Origin: UBA10649 sp963755335
GTDB lineage: Bacteria > Actinomycetota > Actinomycetes > S36-B12
Assembly: GCA_963755335.1 (NCBI GenBank)
Contig: CAVWJW010000008.1
Location: 1,736,001-1,800,000, forward strand
Direction of reading: 5' to 3'
Length of the DNA: 64,000 bases
The first letter of the stretch is position 1. Each line of letters starts with the position of its first letter. A model generated the notes under the pieces. It was not told the origin of the DNA. It worked only from the letters and a program-made list of their open reading frames with translations, and did not search any database. The position numbers and the translations under genes were made by a program. This document shows, in pieces, positions 28,284-36,953 of this stretch.

Positions 28284-29236
28284 GCCGCGACCTCCAGTCG
28301 CTCAGCAGCGCGTACGCGCACGGATGCGGCGCGCGGGTTGCGGGCGATCTCGTCCTCGTCGGCCTTCTCGGCGCCGCGCGTCAGCAGGTGCAGCCACGGC
28401 ATCATCGACGGGGGGACGATCGGCAGCCCGGCCGGCACGTCGGGGTGGGCGCCCACGGCGAGCGCGTGCTTGACGATGCGGTCCTCGAGGGACTGGTAGG
28501 ACATCACCACGATGCGACCGCCCACCGACAGTGCGGCCAGGGCCGCAGGGATGGCTCGACGCAGGACCTCCAGCTCGCCGTTGACCTCGATGCGCAGTGC
28601 CTGGAAGGTGCGCTTGGCCGGGTTGCCACCGGTGCGTCGGGCCGGCGCCGGAATGGACTCGCGGACGATGTCGACCAGTCGAGCGGACGTGGTGAATGGT
28701 GCGTCCTGCCGCTCGGCGACGATGCGAGCCGCGATGCGCAGGGCGAACTTCTCCTCGCCGTACTGGCGCAGGATCCTCGAAATGTCGGCAGCCGAGTAAG
28801 TGTTCAGCACGTCGGCCGCAGTGAGTCCGGTGGTCGGGTCCATCCTCATGTCGAGGGGCGCGTCGTGCGAGTAGGCGAAGCCACGATCGGTCTCATCGAG
28901 CTGCATGGATGACACGCCCAGGTCGAAGAGGATCCCCTGCACCTTCGAAAGTCCAAGCTCCGCAAGCACTTCAGGCAGCTCGTCGTACACCGCGTGCACG
29001 AGCGTGACGCGCTCGCCGAAGGCGGACAGTCGGTTCCGCGACAGGCGCAGCGCCTCGGGGTCGCGGTCGAGTCCCACGAGCCGCAGTCCGGGGAAGGAGT
29101 CCAGCGCGTACTCGGCGTGACCGCCGAGACCGAGAGTCGCGTCCACCAGCACCGCCCCTGGCTCCTCGAGCGCTGGGGCCAGCAGGGCGATCACGCGATC
29201 CCGGAGGACCGGGACGTGGCGGGTGGACGACGGCAT
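28280..29236 (-). CDS. rsmH: 16S rRNA (cytosine-1402-N4) methyltransferase RsmH
   Basis: RsmH (MraW) methylates C1402 of 16S rRNA. The SAM-binding motif VDATLGLGGHAEY is near residues 32-44. FDLGVSSMQLDETDRGFAY and the NPAKRTFQALRIEVN segment are characteristic. Length is 318 residues. It follows the small membrane gene after 3 bases. Confidence 0.96.
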   Translation of the reverse strand: MPSSTRHVPVLRDRVIALLAPALEEPGAVLVDATLGLGGHAEYALDSFPGLRLVGLDRDPEALRLSRNRLSAFGERVTLVHAVYDELPEVLAELGLSKVQGILFDLGVSSMQLDETDRGFAYSHDAPLDMRMDPTTGLTAADVLNTYSAADISRILRQYGEEKFALRIAARIVAERQDAPFTTSARLVDIVRESIPAPARRTGGNPAKRTFQALRIEVNGELEVLRRAIPAALAALSVGGRIVVMSYQSLEDRIVKHALAVGAHPDVPAGLPIVPPSMMPWLHLLTRGAEKADEDEIARNPRAASVRVRAAERLEVAA

Positions 29237-29239
29237 GGA

Positions 29240-29371
29240 CTAGGCCCAGGTGTCCACGACGTTCGCGAGCGCGACGAGCACGCCGATCGTCAGTCCGAGG
29301 GCGATCACGAGCACACCCGTCGACCGCAGGACGCTGCGGACGGGGTGCTCAGTCTGGATCAGGGTGTTCAT
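29240..29371 (-). CDS. Small single-helix membrane protein between mraZ and rsmH
   Basis: A 43-codon open frame begins MNTLIQTEHPVRSVLRSTG, continues with a hydrophobic helix (VLVIALGLTIGVLVALANVV) and ends VDTWA. A strong AGGGGGA ribosome-binding site lies 4 bases before the ATG, and rsmH starts 3 bases after the stop. Spacing, ribosome-binding site and coding-like content argue that it is real. A division-related role is inferred from position only. Confidence 0.65.
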   Translation of the reverse strand: MNTLIQTEHPVRSVLRSTGVLVIALGLTIGVLVALANVVDTWA

Positions 29372-29440
29372 CGGTCCCCCTTCAATGAAGGTCGCGGGTG
29401 GGTGTGATGAGCAGGTGGTGGGCCGCGTGGCCAGGTCCCC

Positions 29441-29460
29441 GCCCGCTGTTTTCAGCGGGC
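29441..29460 (-). promoter_or_regulatory. Intercistronic hairpin between mraZ and the rest of the dcw operon
   Basis: GCCCGCTG-TTTT-CAGCGGGC forms a perfect 8-bp stem with a 4-base loop. It lies in the 160-base gap between the mraZ stop (29532) and the small membrane gene (29371). No U-rich tract follows on the minus strand, so it is more likely a processing or attenuation element than a full terminator. The rest of the gap shows no gene. Confidence 0.45.
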
Positions 29461-29531
29461 CCTGGCGCCGGGGAAGTGGCGTCAGGTGCAGTGCGAGGAG
29501 CGGGAGGAGACCTCACCGCGCGGACGCGTCG

Positions 29532-29960
29532 CTAGAAGTCAGGCAGCACCTCCTCGTCGATTCCGGCGAAGGCGATCTCCTGGCTGGCCAGGTAGTCCTC
29601 CCACGCCTCGGGGGCCCAGATCTCCGCGGTCGTGTTCTTGCCGACGACCACGACGTCGCGCTCGAGGCCGGCGTACTCGCGCAGTCCGGCCGGCACGATG
29701 ATTCGACCCTGCTTGTCCGGGATCTCGTCGAAGGCACCCGAGAACAGCACCCGCTGGTAGGCCCGCACCTTCGCGTCGGATCGCGAGGCCGCGTTCATTC
29801 GCTCGGCGTAGGCCGCGAACTCGGGCGCCGGCCAGACCCAGATGCAGCGGTCCTGCCCCTTGGTCAGGACCAGGCCCGGTGCGAGCGCGTCGCGGAACTT
29901 CGCGGGCAGCACCAGGCGGCCCTTGTCGTCCAGCCGGGGGTTGTAGGTGCCGAGGAACAT
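29532..29960 (-). CDS. mraZ: Transcriptional regulator MraZ
   Basis: MraZ binds upstream of its own operon and controls the dcw genes. The two SpoVT/AbrB-like repeats are visible: LGTYNPRLDDKGRLVLPAKF and, in the second half, DEIPDKQGRIIVPAGLREY. The ATG at 29960 (MFLGTYNP) is preferred over the upstream frame start at 29969 because it gives the family N-terminus and follows GGTGGGG. Its binding site is present at 30012-30038. Confidence 0.95.
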   Translation of the reverse strand: MFLGTYNPRLDDKGRLVLPAKFRDALAPGLVLTKGQDRCIWVWPAPEFAAYAERMNAASRSDAKVRAYQRVLFSGAFDEIPDKQGRIIVPAGLREYAGLERDVVVVGKNTTAEIWAPEAWEDYLASQEIAFAGIDEEVLPDF

Positions 29961-30011
29961 GCACCCCACCTCCCCAACTTGTCCCGCCTGTCACCCTGGT
30001 CTCTCCAAGTG

Positions 30012-30044
30012 CCGCCACTGTACCCCACTTCCCTCCACATTCAA
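30012..30044 (-). promoter_or_regulatory. mraZ promoter overlapped by three MraZ boxes
   Basis: On the minus strand GTGGAG, GTGGGG and GTGGCG occur with exactly 10 bases between their first bases (GTGG cores at 30038-30035, 30028-30025 and 30018-30015). This matches the direct-repeat operator known for MraZ. The boxes overlap a promoter with TTGAAT (30044-30039) and TACAGT (30022-30017) separated by 16 bases. MraZ binding would therefore block RNA polymerase. Confidence 0.75.
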
Positions 30045-30161
30045 CCCCGGTGCCTCACCGGACACGCTCATGTCCTCCACATGTATCCGGGCTATATCCA
30101 CCCCACCCCGGCGTCGGCCGACACGCACCGGGGCGAGCGCGTCGGGGTCCGGAGGACGACC

Positions 30162-30174
30162 TACCCTGTCGAGG
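30162..30174 (+). promoter_or_regulatory. Possible -10 element for a leaderless lipoprotein transcript
   Basis: TACCCT at 30162-30167 lies 6 bases before the GTG at 30174, the spacing expected if transcription starts at the start codon. The nearest GGAGG is about 18 bases from the GTG, too far for a usual ribosome-binding site. Confidence 0.3.
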
Positions 30175-31565
30175 TGAGACTGCGTCCCCTCAGCGGGCTG
30201 ATCGGGGCCCTGGCCTGCGCCGGACTGGTCGCCTCGTGCACGACGGGGCCGGCCACCAGCGCTGGCCCGTCCTCGCCTTCGGCACCGCTGCCCAGCGCCT
30301 CGCCGGCACCCGTCGGCACCCCCACCGCGTCGGCGCCGCCCTCAGCCGGTGCCCCGTCATCGCTCATGCCGTCGGCGACGGCCGCCTCGGGCGCCGCCTC
30401 GACGGGAGCCTCCGACGAGGCCGACTCCACCGAGGCACCCGTCCTCATCACCCCGACGCCCACCTTCGCGACGCAGTCGGCGGCACCGAAGAACGAGGCC
30501 GACGCCAACGCCCTGCCCGCACCCGACAATCGCCCGGCCGTGCCCATGCCGGCCAACCCGATCGGGACGTCGCCGCTGAACGGTCGTCCGATCGGCTCGC
30601 GCAATCCCGTGATCGTGGTCAAGCTCGACAACACCCGCAACGCCCAGCCGCACGCCGGCCTCATCGATGCCGACGTGGTGTACATCGAGGAGGTCGAGTA
30701 CGGGATCACCCGGATCGCCGCCGTCTTCTCCAGCAATGTTCCCAAGCGCATCGGCCCGGTTCGCTCGGCGCGCATCACCGACATCGACCTGTTCGCCCAG
30801 TACGGCAAGCCGGCGTTCGCCTACTCCGGTGCCCAGAAGAAGATGCTGCCGCGACTGGCCGCCGCTTCCCTCTACGACGTGTCGCCGTACACGTCGTACG
30901 CCGGTTACAGCCGCGACGGGCGCCGATACGCGCCGTACAACCTGTTCTTCAATGGCAAGACGGGCGTGCAGCGCGCACCCAAGGCCACGGCAGCCCATGA
31001 CATGGGCTTCGTCTTCGACAAGGCCGTGCCGACCGGTGGGCTCAACGCCAAGACGGCGCAGATGGCCTGGGGTTACGGCTCCGCCGGCTTCACGTATGAC
31101 AAGGCCGACAAGGAGTACCGCGTCGCCCTGAACGGGCAGCCGGCCCGCGCGGAGGAGTGGAGCGGCGGGCAGCGTGCGGCCACCGTCGTCATCCAGTACG
31201 TGAAGCAGGAGAAGTCGCCGTTCTACGACAAGGGCGGCGGCAACACCCCGCACGCCGACACGATCGGCTCCGGCACCGCGATGGTCATGCGCGACGGCCT
31301 CGTGTGGAAGACCACCTGGTTCCGTCCCAACGCCAAGTCGGGGACCACGTTCACGCTCCCCGACGGGTCCTTGATGACGTTCCGACCCGGTCAGCTGTGG
31401 ATCGTGCTGCTCGACAAGAAGCGCCCCGCGACCATCAAGCCGCTCACGCGCCCGAAGGTCGTGGCCACCCCGACCCCTACCCCTACTTCCGCGCCGGCGT
31501 CCGACGCCTCCGTCGTGGCGCCGACGGCGGGGCCGGTGCCGGTGCCCTCAGCGAGCGGTCAGTAG
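30174..31565 (+). CDS. DUF3048 domain lipoprotein
   Basis: The GTG at 30174 begins a lipoprotein signal peptide ending in the lipobox LVASC. A serine/proline/alanine-rich spacer of about 100 residues follows. The DUF3048 region includes PLNGRPIGSRNPVIVVKLDN, GLIDADVVYIEEVEYGITR and RIGPVRSARITDIDL. The C-terminal domain has GTPHADT-like sequence (GGGNTPHADTIGSGTAM). The domain is found in secreted or envelope proteins of Gram-positive bacteria; its function is unknown. It diverges from mraZ, and its end overlaps the convergent hydrolase by 18 bases. A proline/threonine-rich tail ends the protein. Confidence 0.85.
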   Translation: MRLRPLSGLIGALACAGLVASCTTGPATSAGPSSPSAPLPSASPAPVGTPTASAPPSAGAPSSLMPSATAASGAASTGASDEADSTEAPVLITPTPTFATQSAAPKNEADANALPAPDNRPAVPMPANPIGTSPLNGRPIGSRNPVIVVKLDNTRNAQPHAGLIDADVVYIEEVEYGITRIAAVFSSNVPKRIGPVRSARITDIDLFAQYGKPAFAYSGAQKKMLPRLAAASLYDVSPYTSYAGYSRDGRRYAPYNLFFNGKTGVQRAPKATAAHDMGFVFDKAVPTGGLNAKTAQMAWGYGSAGFTYDKADKEYRVALNGQPARAEEWSGGQRAATVVIQYVKQEKSPFYDKGGGNTPHADTIGSGTAMVMRDGLVWKTTWFRPNAKSGTTFTLPDGSLMTFRPGQLWIVLLDKKRPATIKPLTRPKVVATPTPTPTSAPASDASVVAPTAGPVPVPSASGQ

Positions 31566-32417
31566 TACCTCGACCAGCGCGTCGGCCAAGGTGCTCGGCC
31601 CGTCGACGTTGGGCGAGTGGCCCAGTCCGTCCAGCTGGACACTCACGGCTCCCCACGCGGCCGCCATGGCTCGCTGCGCGTCGATCGGCCAGGCATCGTC
31701 GTGCTCGCCCCACATCACCGTCACGGGAAGGCCGGCGGCCACGCGCGCCTGCACCTGCTCGTTCAGGGCCGGAGCGGTCATGAGCTGGTGGGCGAACTCC
31801 CTGATCTGGTGGGGGTTGTTGCCCATCCAGCGTCGCGTCAGGAAGTCGCGCACGTCCGGATCGACGGGCTGCTCCCCCGCCGCGTCGGCCTGTGCGCGCA
31901 TGACCGCCCAGATCGCCGCCATGTCGGTGTGCGGCAGCGCGTCGACCAGGTCGGCGAGGCCACCATGCCGATGGGGTGGCAGGGCTCCGGGGCCGGTGCA
32001 CAGGGCGACGAACGCGTGGACGTCGAGTCCGTCGACCACCGCCCGCTGGGCGACCAGCCCACCGAAGGAGTGCCCGACCAGAACCGGCCGACGTCCGTCG
32101 CGCCGCGCGGCGCCCAGCTCGATCAGTTCGGTCAGGTCGGCGGCGAGCAGGTCGAGTCGATAGTCGGCCGGGTCATCGGATCCGGCCGACTCGTACTGGC
32201 CGAGCTGGTCGTAGGCGACGGCGTCGAGTCCACGGGCCGACAGCTCGGGCAGCACCGCGATGAAGTCCTCCTTGCTGCCCGTGAAGCCCGGGACCAGCAC
32301 GACCCAATCGCCGTTCCCCCGCACGCCCGTGTGCATCACGGCGCGCTGTGATCCGCGCACCGGCCATCGCTCGACGATAACTCCGGTCGGCAGGGTGACG
32401 AAGCGTGGCGTGCTCAC
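31548..32417 (-). CDS. Alpha/beta hydrolase
   Basis: The 289-residue protein has the alpha/beta hydrolase fold without a signal peptide. The nucleophile elbow is GHSFGG (LVGHSFGGLVAQ), the oxyanion region PGFTGSKEDF, and the acid and base are probably the Asp in WGEHDDAWP and the His in GLGHSPN. A substrate cannot be predicted; lipase, esterase or haloperoxidase-like activity is possible. TspO lies just upstream on the same strand. Confidence 0.85.
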   Translation of the reverse strand: MSTPRFVTLPTGVIVERWPVRGSQRAVMHTGVRGNGDWVVLVPGFTGSKEDFIAVLPELSARGLDAVAYDQLGQYESAGSDDPADYRLDLLAADLTELIELGAARRDGRRPVLVGHSFGGLVAQRAVVDGLDVHAFVALCTGPGALPPHRHGGLADLVDALPHTDMAAIWAVMRAQADAAGEQPVDPDVRDFLTRRWMGNNPHQIREFAHQLMTAPALNEQVQARVAAGLPVTVMWGEHDDAWPIDAQRAMAAAWGAVSVQLDGLGHSPNVDGPSTLADALVEVLLTAR

Positions 32418-32451
32418 AACGGGACGCTATCGCGGACCGCCGCGAGGGTCG

Positions 32452-32919
32452 TCAGGCCGCGGCATAACCCCACGACAGCGAGGTGGCGACGGCCAGCCAC
32501 AGCAGGTACGGCACCAGCAGGATGCCCATCCAGGCCCTCTCGGCGAACGCCAGGAGGACGGGTGCCACCGTGACGAGTGCCGCCAGGGTGAGCGCCACGG
32601 CCGCGGCAACCAGGTGATGCGGCCCGTAGAACAGATACGCCCACGTGATGGCGAGTCCGATGCTGAGCGCGAGGGCCAGCAGGAAGCCCGTGACGCGGGC
32701 CGGTGGCGCCTGCAGCGCCATCGCCACGCCGACCACCGCGAGCACGACGAAGTTGTAGGACCACGCCAGGCCGAAGACGGCGGGCGGCGGCTGCCAGGCG
32801 GGTTGCTCGAGGGACGCGTACCACCCTGAGTCGGTCGTGACCCAGCGTCCGGATCCGATGGCGTAGCCGACCACCAGCAGCACGGCCAGAACGGCTGACA
32901 CCACTCGCCATGCGGCCAC
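32452..32919 (-). CDS. TspO/MBR family protein
   Basis: The 155-residue protein has five hydrophobic segments and the TspO tryptophan/proline signature: WYASLEQPAWQPPPAVFGLAW and SYNFVVLAV. TspO proteins bind porphyrins and cholesterol-like ligands in the membrane. Some conserved positions in helices 4 and 5 look divergent. It is preceded by rmuC with 2 bases between the genes. Confidence 0.8.
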   Translation of the reverse strand: MAAWRVVSAVLAVLLVVGYAIGSGRWVTTDSGWYASLEQPAWQPPPAVFGLAWSYNFVVLAVVGVAMALQAPPARVTGFLLALALSIGLAITWAYLFYGPHHLVAAAVALTLAALVTVAPVLLAFAERAWMGILLVPYLLWLAVATSLSWGYAAA

Positions 32920-32921
32920 GG

Positions 32922-34034
32922 CTACCCCCTCAGTGCGGCCGCATCTGACGCGCGCAGCTCGACGTCGATCATGGCAGGGGAATCCAGATCGCGCTGAGTG
33001 CTGACCCCCAGCTCGTTCATCCGGCGTGCCTGACGCAGTGCCTGCGAGTCGAAGCTCCCGACGAACTTGTTGTAGCCCCGGACAGCCTGGTCGAGTCCGC
33101 GACGCATCACGTCGAGATGCTCGACGAGGACACCGAGTCGGGCGAGCATCTCGGCACCGGCCGCCTTGATCTCCTCTGCGTTCTCGGCCATCAACGAGCG
33201 CTGGTAGCCAAAGCTGATGGTGCGCAGCAGAGCCAGCATGGTCGTCGGCGTGGCCAGGATCACCCGCCGCTCGAACGTGCGCTCGAGGAGCAGTCCGTCG
33301 ATCTCCAGGGCGGAGGACAGCAGTGACTCTAATGGCAGGAACATGACGACGAACTCGGCGCTGCTGCTCGCCTCGGAGTAGCGCTTGGCCGACAGCTCAC
33401 GCGCTCGGGCCAGCACGTCGGCGGCGTGCTTGGCCATGAACGCGTCGCGCTGCGCGGTGTCGTCGGTGCCGAGCGCCGACCAGTAGGCGTCGAAGGGGAA
33501 CTTCGCGTCGACGAAGACCTCGCCGCCGCCTGGCATCAGGACGATGACATCCGGGCGCGCTCCGCCGCCGACGCCGGCTCGCGCCTCCTGCCGGACGTAG
33601 TGCGTGCCCTCGAGCAGGCCGGCGTGGGACAGCAGGCCCTCGAGCTGCATCTCCCCCCACTGGCCGCGGGTCTGACCGCGGGCGAGCGCCGACGCCACCT
33701 GCTTGGTGGCAACCTCGAGGGACGCGTACCGCTCCTGTACGGCGGCGATCTGCGTGGTCAGGGTCGCCTCGGCTGCCGTGCGGTCGCGGCTGCTCGCGTC
33801 GGCCGCGCGCCGCAGGCTCTCGAGGCTGTCGCGGACGGGCTGGAGCAGGTCGTCGAGGCTCCGGGCCTGACCCGCCTGACCGCGAAGGGCGTCGTTGTCG
33901 GCCCGCATGATGCCGAGCGCCCCCTCGAGCGCCAGCGCCTCGGTCTGCCAACGACGGGCCGACCGCCCGACGATCAGCCACGCGAGCGCGAAGCCAAGGG
34001 CGGCACCGACGACCAGGGCAAGGAGGAGGTCCAT
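32922..34034 (-). CDS. rmuC: DNA recombination protein RmuC
   Basis: RmuC limits inversion at short repeats and carries a nuclease-like fold. It has an N-terminal membrane anchor (residues 1-22), a coiled coil to about residue 115, then the conserved domain with RGQWGEMQLEGLLSHAGLLEG and RPDVIVLMPGGGEVFVDAKFP. The DAK motif marks the putative active site. The ATG at 34034 follows GGAGG; the upstream part of the open frame lies in the divergent helD region. Length is 370 residues. Confidence 0.93.
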   Translation of the reverse strand: MDLLLALVVGAALGFALAWLIVGRSARRWQTEALALEGALGIMRADNDALRGQAGQARSLDDLLQPVRDSLESLRRAADASSRDRTAAEATLTTQIAAVQERYASLEVATKQVASALARGQTRGQWGEMQLEGLLSHAGLLEGTHYVRQEARAGVGGGARPDVIVLMPGGGEVFVDAKFPFDAYWSALGTDDTAQRDAFMAKHAADVLARARELSAKRYSEASSSAEFVVMFLPLESLLSSALEIDGLLLERTFERRVILATPTTMLALLRTISFGYQRSLMAENAEEIKAAGAEMLARLGVLVEHLDVMRRGLDQAVRGYNKFVGSFDSQALRQARRMNELGVSTQRDLDSPAMIDVELRASDAAALRG

Positions 34035-34043
34035 GACCGCACC

Positions 34044-34113
34044 CTGCCACGACGGTCTGACATCGCGGCCGTCCCGACGCCCCCGCCAGCGATCCCGGCC
34101 CCCGTCGTGGCAG
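34044..34113. repeat. 12-bp inverted repeat in the rmuC-helD divergent promoter region
   Basis: CTGCCACGACGG (34044-34055) and CCGTCGTGGCAG (34102-34113) are perfect inverted copies 46 bases apart. They sit in the 126-base region between the divergent rmuC and helD starts. They could form a long stem in the helD leader or be two half-operators. Confidence 0.45.
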
Positions 34114-34160
34114 ACTCGAGTGCCCATTCCTCGACCAACGGGTGCCAGGGGAGGACGACC

Positions 34161-36245
34161 GTGGACGCCATCGCCGGCGAGCAGCAGGTGGTCGATGCCT
34201 GCTACGCCCGACTCGACGCGCTCACGACGCACCTGACCACGCGCATCGAGGGGCTGAGCCGCCAGCAGGGCACCGGCACCGAGCAGGATCTCCTCGAGCG
34301 GCAGGCGATGTTCGACTCCCTGGTGCAGCAGCTCAGCAGCGCCCGATCGGCCACGAGCCGGCTGTGCTTCGGCCGGCTCGACTATGCCGAGGGACCGACC
34401 CGTCACATCGGCAGGATCGGCCTGCGCGACGCGGACGGTGACCCCGTACTGCTCGACTGGCGGGCTCCTCAGTCAGCCGGCTTCTACCAGGCGACGGCCG
34501 TGGAGCCGATGGGTCTGCGGCGCCGGCGGCGCATCATCACCAAGGACCGCACCGTCACCCACGTCGAGGATGAGGATCTCCTCAACCCGGCGTCGATCAG
34601 CACGGATGCGGCCGCCGACGCGGTCGAGGCTCCACGCGAGGGCCGGATGGGCGACATCATCGCCACCATCGCCGCCGACCAGGACAAGATCGTGCGCAGC
34701 CCGATGAACCAGCTCACCGTCGTCCAGGGTGGCCCCGGCACGGGCAAGACGGTCGTCGCCCTCCATCGGGCGGCCTGGCTGCTCTACACCTATCGCGACC
34801 GGCTGGCCAAGGACGGCGTCCTGGTGGTCGGTCCGTCGACGACGTTCCTGCGCTACATCGACCAGGTGCTGCCGAGCCTGGGCGAGACCGACGTCGTCCT
34901 TCTCACCCCCGGGCAGCTGTACCCGTCGGTGTCCACGAGCATCCCCGACGCCCCTCCGGTCGCGGCCATCAAGGGCGACACCGTCATGGCGCGCGTCGTC
35001 GCCAACGCCGTCACCCAGCGGATCCGGGTCCCCCGCCACGATGTGAGCATCCGGCTCGAGGACGGCTCGACGGTGCGCATCACCGCCCAGCAGCTGGCCG
35101 ACATCAAGGCGGGCCTGCCGCGCAACGCCGCCTACCACGCCAACCGTGAGCCGTTCCTGCGTCGCGTGATCGACATCCTCGCCAAGGATCGCGCCCGTCA
35201 GCGGCAGGAGGATCCGTCGGATCCCGAGATCCGCCAGGACATCATCAACGACATCGTCGACGACGTTCACCTGCGCCGCGAGCTCAACCTCATGTGGCTG
35301 CCGACCACGCCGGAGCGACTCATCGCGCGCCTGCTCAGTGATCCCGACGCGCTGGCCCGTGCCGCCCAGGGCCTCCTGACGCGCGAGCAGCAGGCAACGC
35401 TGCTTCGACCCATCGAGGCCCCGTGGACAGTCGACGATGTCCCGCTCCTCGACGAGGCCGCCGAGCGGCTCGGGGAGTTCGAGGTTCCCGCACGCGTGGT
35501 CCGGCAGGATCCGGCCGACGACTACCGCGAGCTCGTCGTGGTCGATCCGAGGGCGGTGCACCGGCCGTCGACCACCGTCGCCGAGCGGGCGATGTCCGAT
35601 CGCACCTGGATCTACGGTCACGTCGTGGTCGACGAGGCGCAGGAGCTCTCGCGCATGGCGTGGCGAGCCCTGGCCCGGCGCTGCTCCCGCAAGTCCATGA
35701 CGATCGTGGGAGACCTGCAGCAGACGACCCATCCCGCGGGCGCCCGCGACTGGGACGAGGCCCTCGGCTGGGCGCGCGAGAAGATCGACCTCCACACCCT
35801 CACGGTGACCTACCGCATCACGCGGCAGACGGCGGCGACGGCCACCACGCTGCTCACTAGGGCCGGCGGGCACGCTCCCAATCTCCAACCGATTCGAGAC
35901 GGCGTCGAGACCGAGCACGTCAGCCTGACCGCGGACGAGATCGCCGACGCCGTCCTGCAGCGCTCGGCTCTCGCGCCCGGGCGCATCGGTGTCGTGGTGC
36001 CGGACGAGGACGCGGCGATGTGGATGTCGACGCTGGTGAAGGCGAGCGAGGCGTTCGGCACCGGTGATGATGCCCTCGACTCGCCCATCGCCGTGCTGAC
36101 CGCGCGGGACACCAAGGGCCTCGAGTTCGACCATGTGTACGTGGTCGACCCCGCGGCCATCGCCACCCAGGGAACGCGAGGCTCGGACATCTACGTCGCC
36201 TGCACGCGGGCCACCCAGACGCTGCACCTCGTCGAACCCGTCTAG
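34161..36245 (+). CDS. helD: HelD-like RNA polymerase-associated helicase (UvrD/Rep superfamily)
   Basis: The 694-residue protein has an N-terminal helical region (EQQVVDACYARLDALTTHL) like the HelD arm that enters the RNA polymerase secondary channel. The 1A domain has the Walker A motif GGPGTGKTVVALHRAAWLLY. Further superfamily 1 motifs are VVDEAQELSRMAW and GDLQQTTHP, with the C-terminal motif DTKGLEFDHVYVVDP. HelD removes or recycles stalled RNA polymerase. The GTG at 34161 has GGGGAGG 7 bases upstream. No rifamycin-associated element was found upstream. The gene ends 4 bases inside the convergent HD-domain gene. Confidence 0.9.
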   Translation: MDAIAGEQQVVDACYARLDALTTHLTTRIEGLSRQQGTGTEQDLLERQAMFDSLVQQLSSARSATSRLCFGRLDYAEGPTRHIGRIGLRDADGDPVLLDWRAPQSAGFYQATAVEPMGLRRRRRIITKDRTVTHVEDEDLLNPASISTDAAADAVEAPREGRMGDIIATIAADQDKIVRSPMNQLTVVQGGPGTGKTVVALHRAAWLLYTYRDRLAKDGVLVVGPSTTFLRYIDQVLPSLGETDVVLLTPGQLYPSVSTSIPDAPPVAAIKGDTVMARVVANAVTQRIRVPRHDVSIRLEDGSTVRITAQQLADIKAGLPRNAAYHANREPFLRRVIDILAKDRARQRQEDPSDPEIRQDIINDIVDDVHLRRELNLMWLPTTPERLIARLLSDPDALARAAQGLLTREQQATLLRPIEAPWTVDDVPLLDEAAERLGEFEVPARVVRQDPADDYRELVVVDPRAVHRPSTTVAERAMSDRTWIYGHVVVDEAQELSRMAWRALARRCSRKSMTIVGDLQQTTHPAGARDWDEALGWAREKIDLHTLTVTYRITRQTAATATTLLTRAGGHAPNLQPIRDGVETEHVSLTADEIADAVLQRSALAPGRIGVVVPDEDAAMWMSTLVKASEAFGTGDDALDSPIAVLTARDTKGLEFDHVYVVDPAAIATQGTRGSDIYVACTRATQTLHLVEPV

Positions 36246-36835
36246 TCCGGCGCCCGTTCGATCAGGTCGCCGAGCGTGCCGACCGCCATCGCCAGCGGAG
36301 CCAGCAAGGCCGGCGGAACCTGGCGGTCGGTGACGATCGCGAGATTCTCCCGGTAGTACCAGAGGAGTCGATCCGGCGGCGCGTGGAAGGTGGCCAGGAA
36401 GGGCAGCCCCTTCACCGCGACGTCGGTGACAAGGGCACGCGCGTTGTGCACCTTGTCGGCCGTCCAGACGATGAGCGTGTCGTCCGACGCGAAGGGCAGC
36501 CGGGCCAGGTGCTCGCGCTTGCGCGTCTCCCAGTCCGGCTTGACCGCATTCTCCGGCAGCAGCGAATCGCTGCACTCGCGGACGATCCCGGCCACGCGGG
36601 TCCCGAAGCGATCGTCGATCTCGAGCAGCTGCGCATCGCCGCCGTGATCCTCGGCGGCATCGTGCAGGAGGGCCGCGATGGCGAGGTCCTCGTCACCACC
36701 GGCTTCGAGGACCAGGGAGGAAACCCCGAGAAGGTGGGCCAGGTACGGAATCGCCGACCCCTTGCGGGTCTGCGTGGCGTGCACGACGGCGGCATACGCG
36801 ACGGCATCGACGTAGCGCTCGCCCAGGACCGTCAT
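36242..36835 (-). CDS. HD-domain phosphohydrolase, small (p)ppGpp-hydrolase-like
   Basis: The 197-residue protein has the arrangement of RelA/SpoT-type HD hydrolases: HATQTRKGSAIPYLAHLLGV, the metal-binding AALLHDAAEDHGG, and WTADKVHNARAL as the later conserved segment. It may hydrolyse (p)ppGpp or another nucleotide; no synthetase domain is present. The ATG at 36835 is preferred because GGAGG lies 5 bases upstream, removing 32 residues of the longer open frame. Confidence 0.85.
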   Translation of the reverse strand: MTVLGERYVDAVAYAAVVHATQTRKGSAIPYLAHLLGVSSLVLEAGGDEDLAIAALLHDAAEDHGGDAQLLEIDDRFGTRVAGIVRECSDSLLPENAVKPDWETRKREHLARLPFASDDTLIVWTADKVHNARALVTDVAVKGLPFLATFHAPPDRLLWYYRENLAIVTDRQVPPALLAPLAMAVGTLGDLIERAPD

Positions 36836-36953
36836 GTCGGCCTCCGCTCCCGACACTAGTGAGCATCGACGGAGGGCCGATACCGAATCGTTGCGATCAG
36901 GGCGGAACATCGGTCGGAACCGACGCGTCAACAGCAGTGAGCCACCATGGTTC

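Noticed and set aside
29250..30173. N-terminal extension of the DUF3048 lipoprotein through the mraZ region
   Set aside because: The extension overlaps mraZ and its promoter, has no signal peptide, and would bury the lipobox. The GTG at 30174 gives a proper lipoprotein signal.
34035..34160. A rifamycin-associated element upstream of helD
   Set aside because: The known 19-bp element (GGGGCTTGCGGCAAGGCCC) is not present, so the gene is not marked as rifamycin-inducible HelR.
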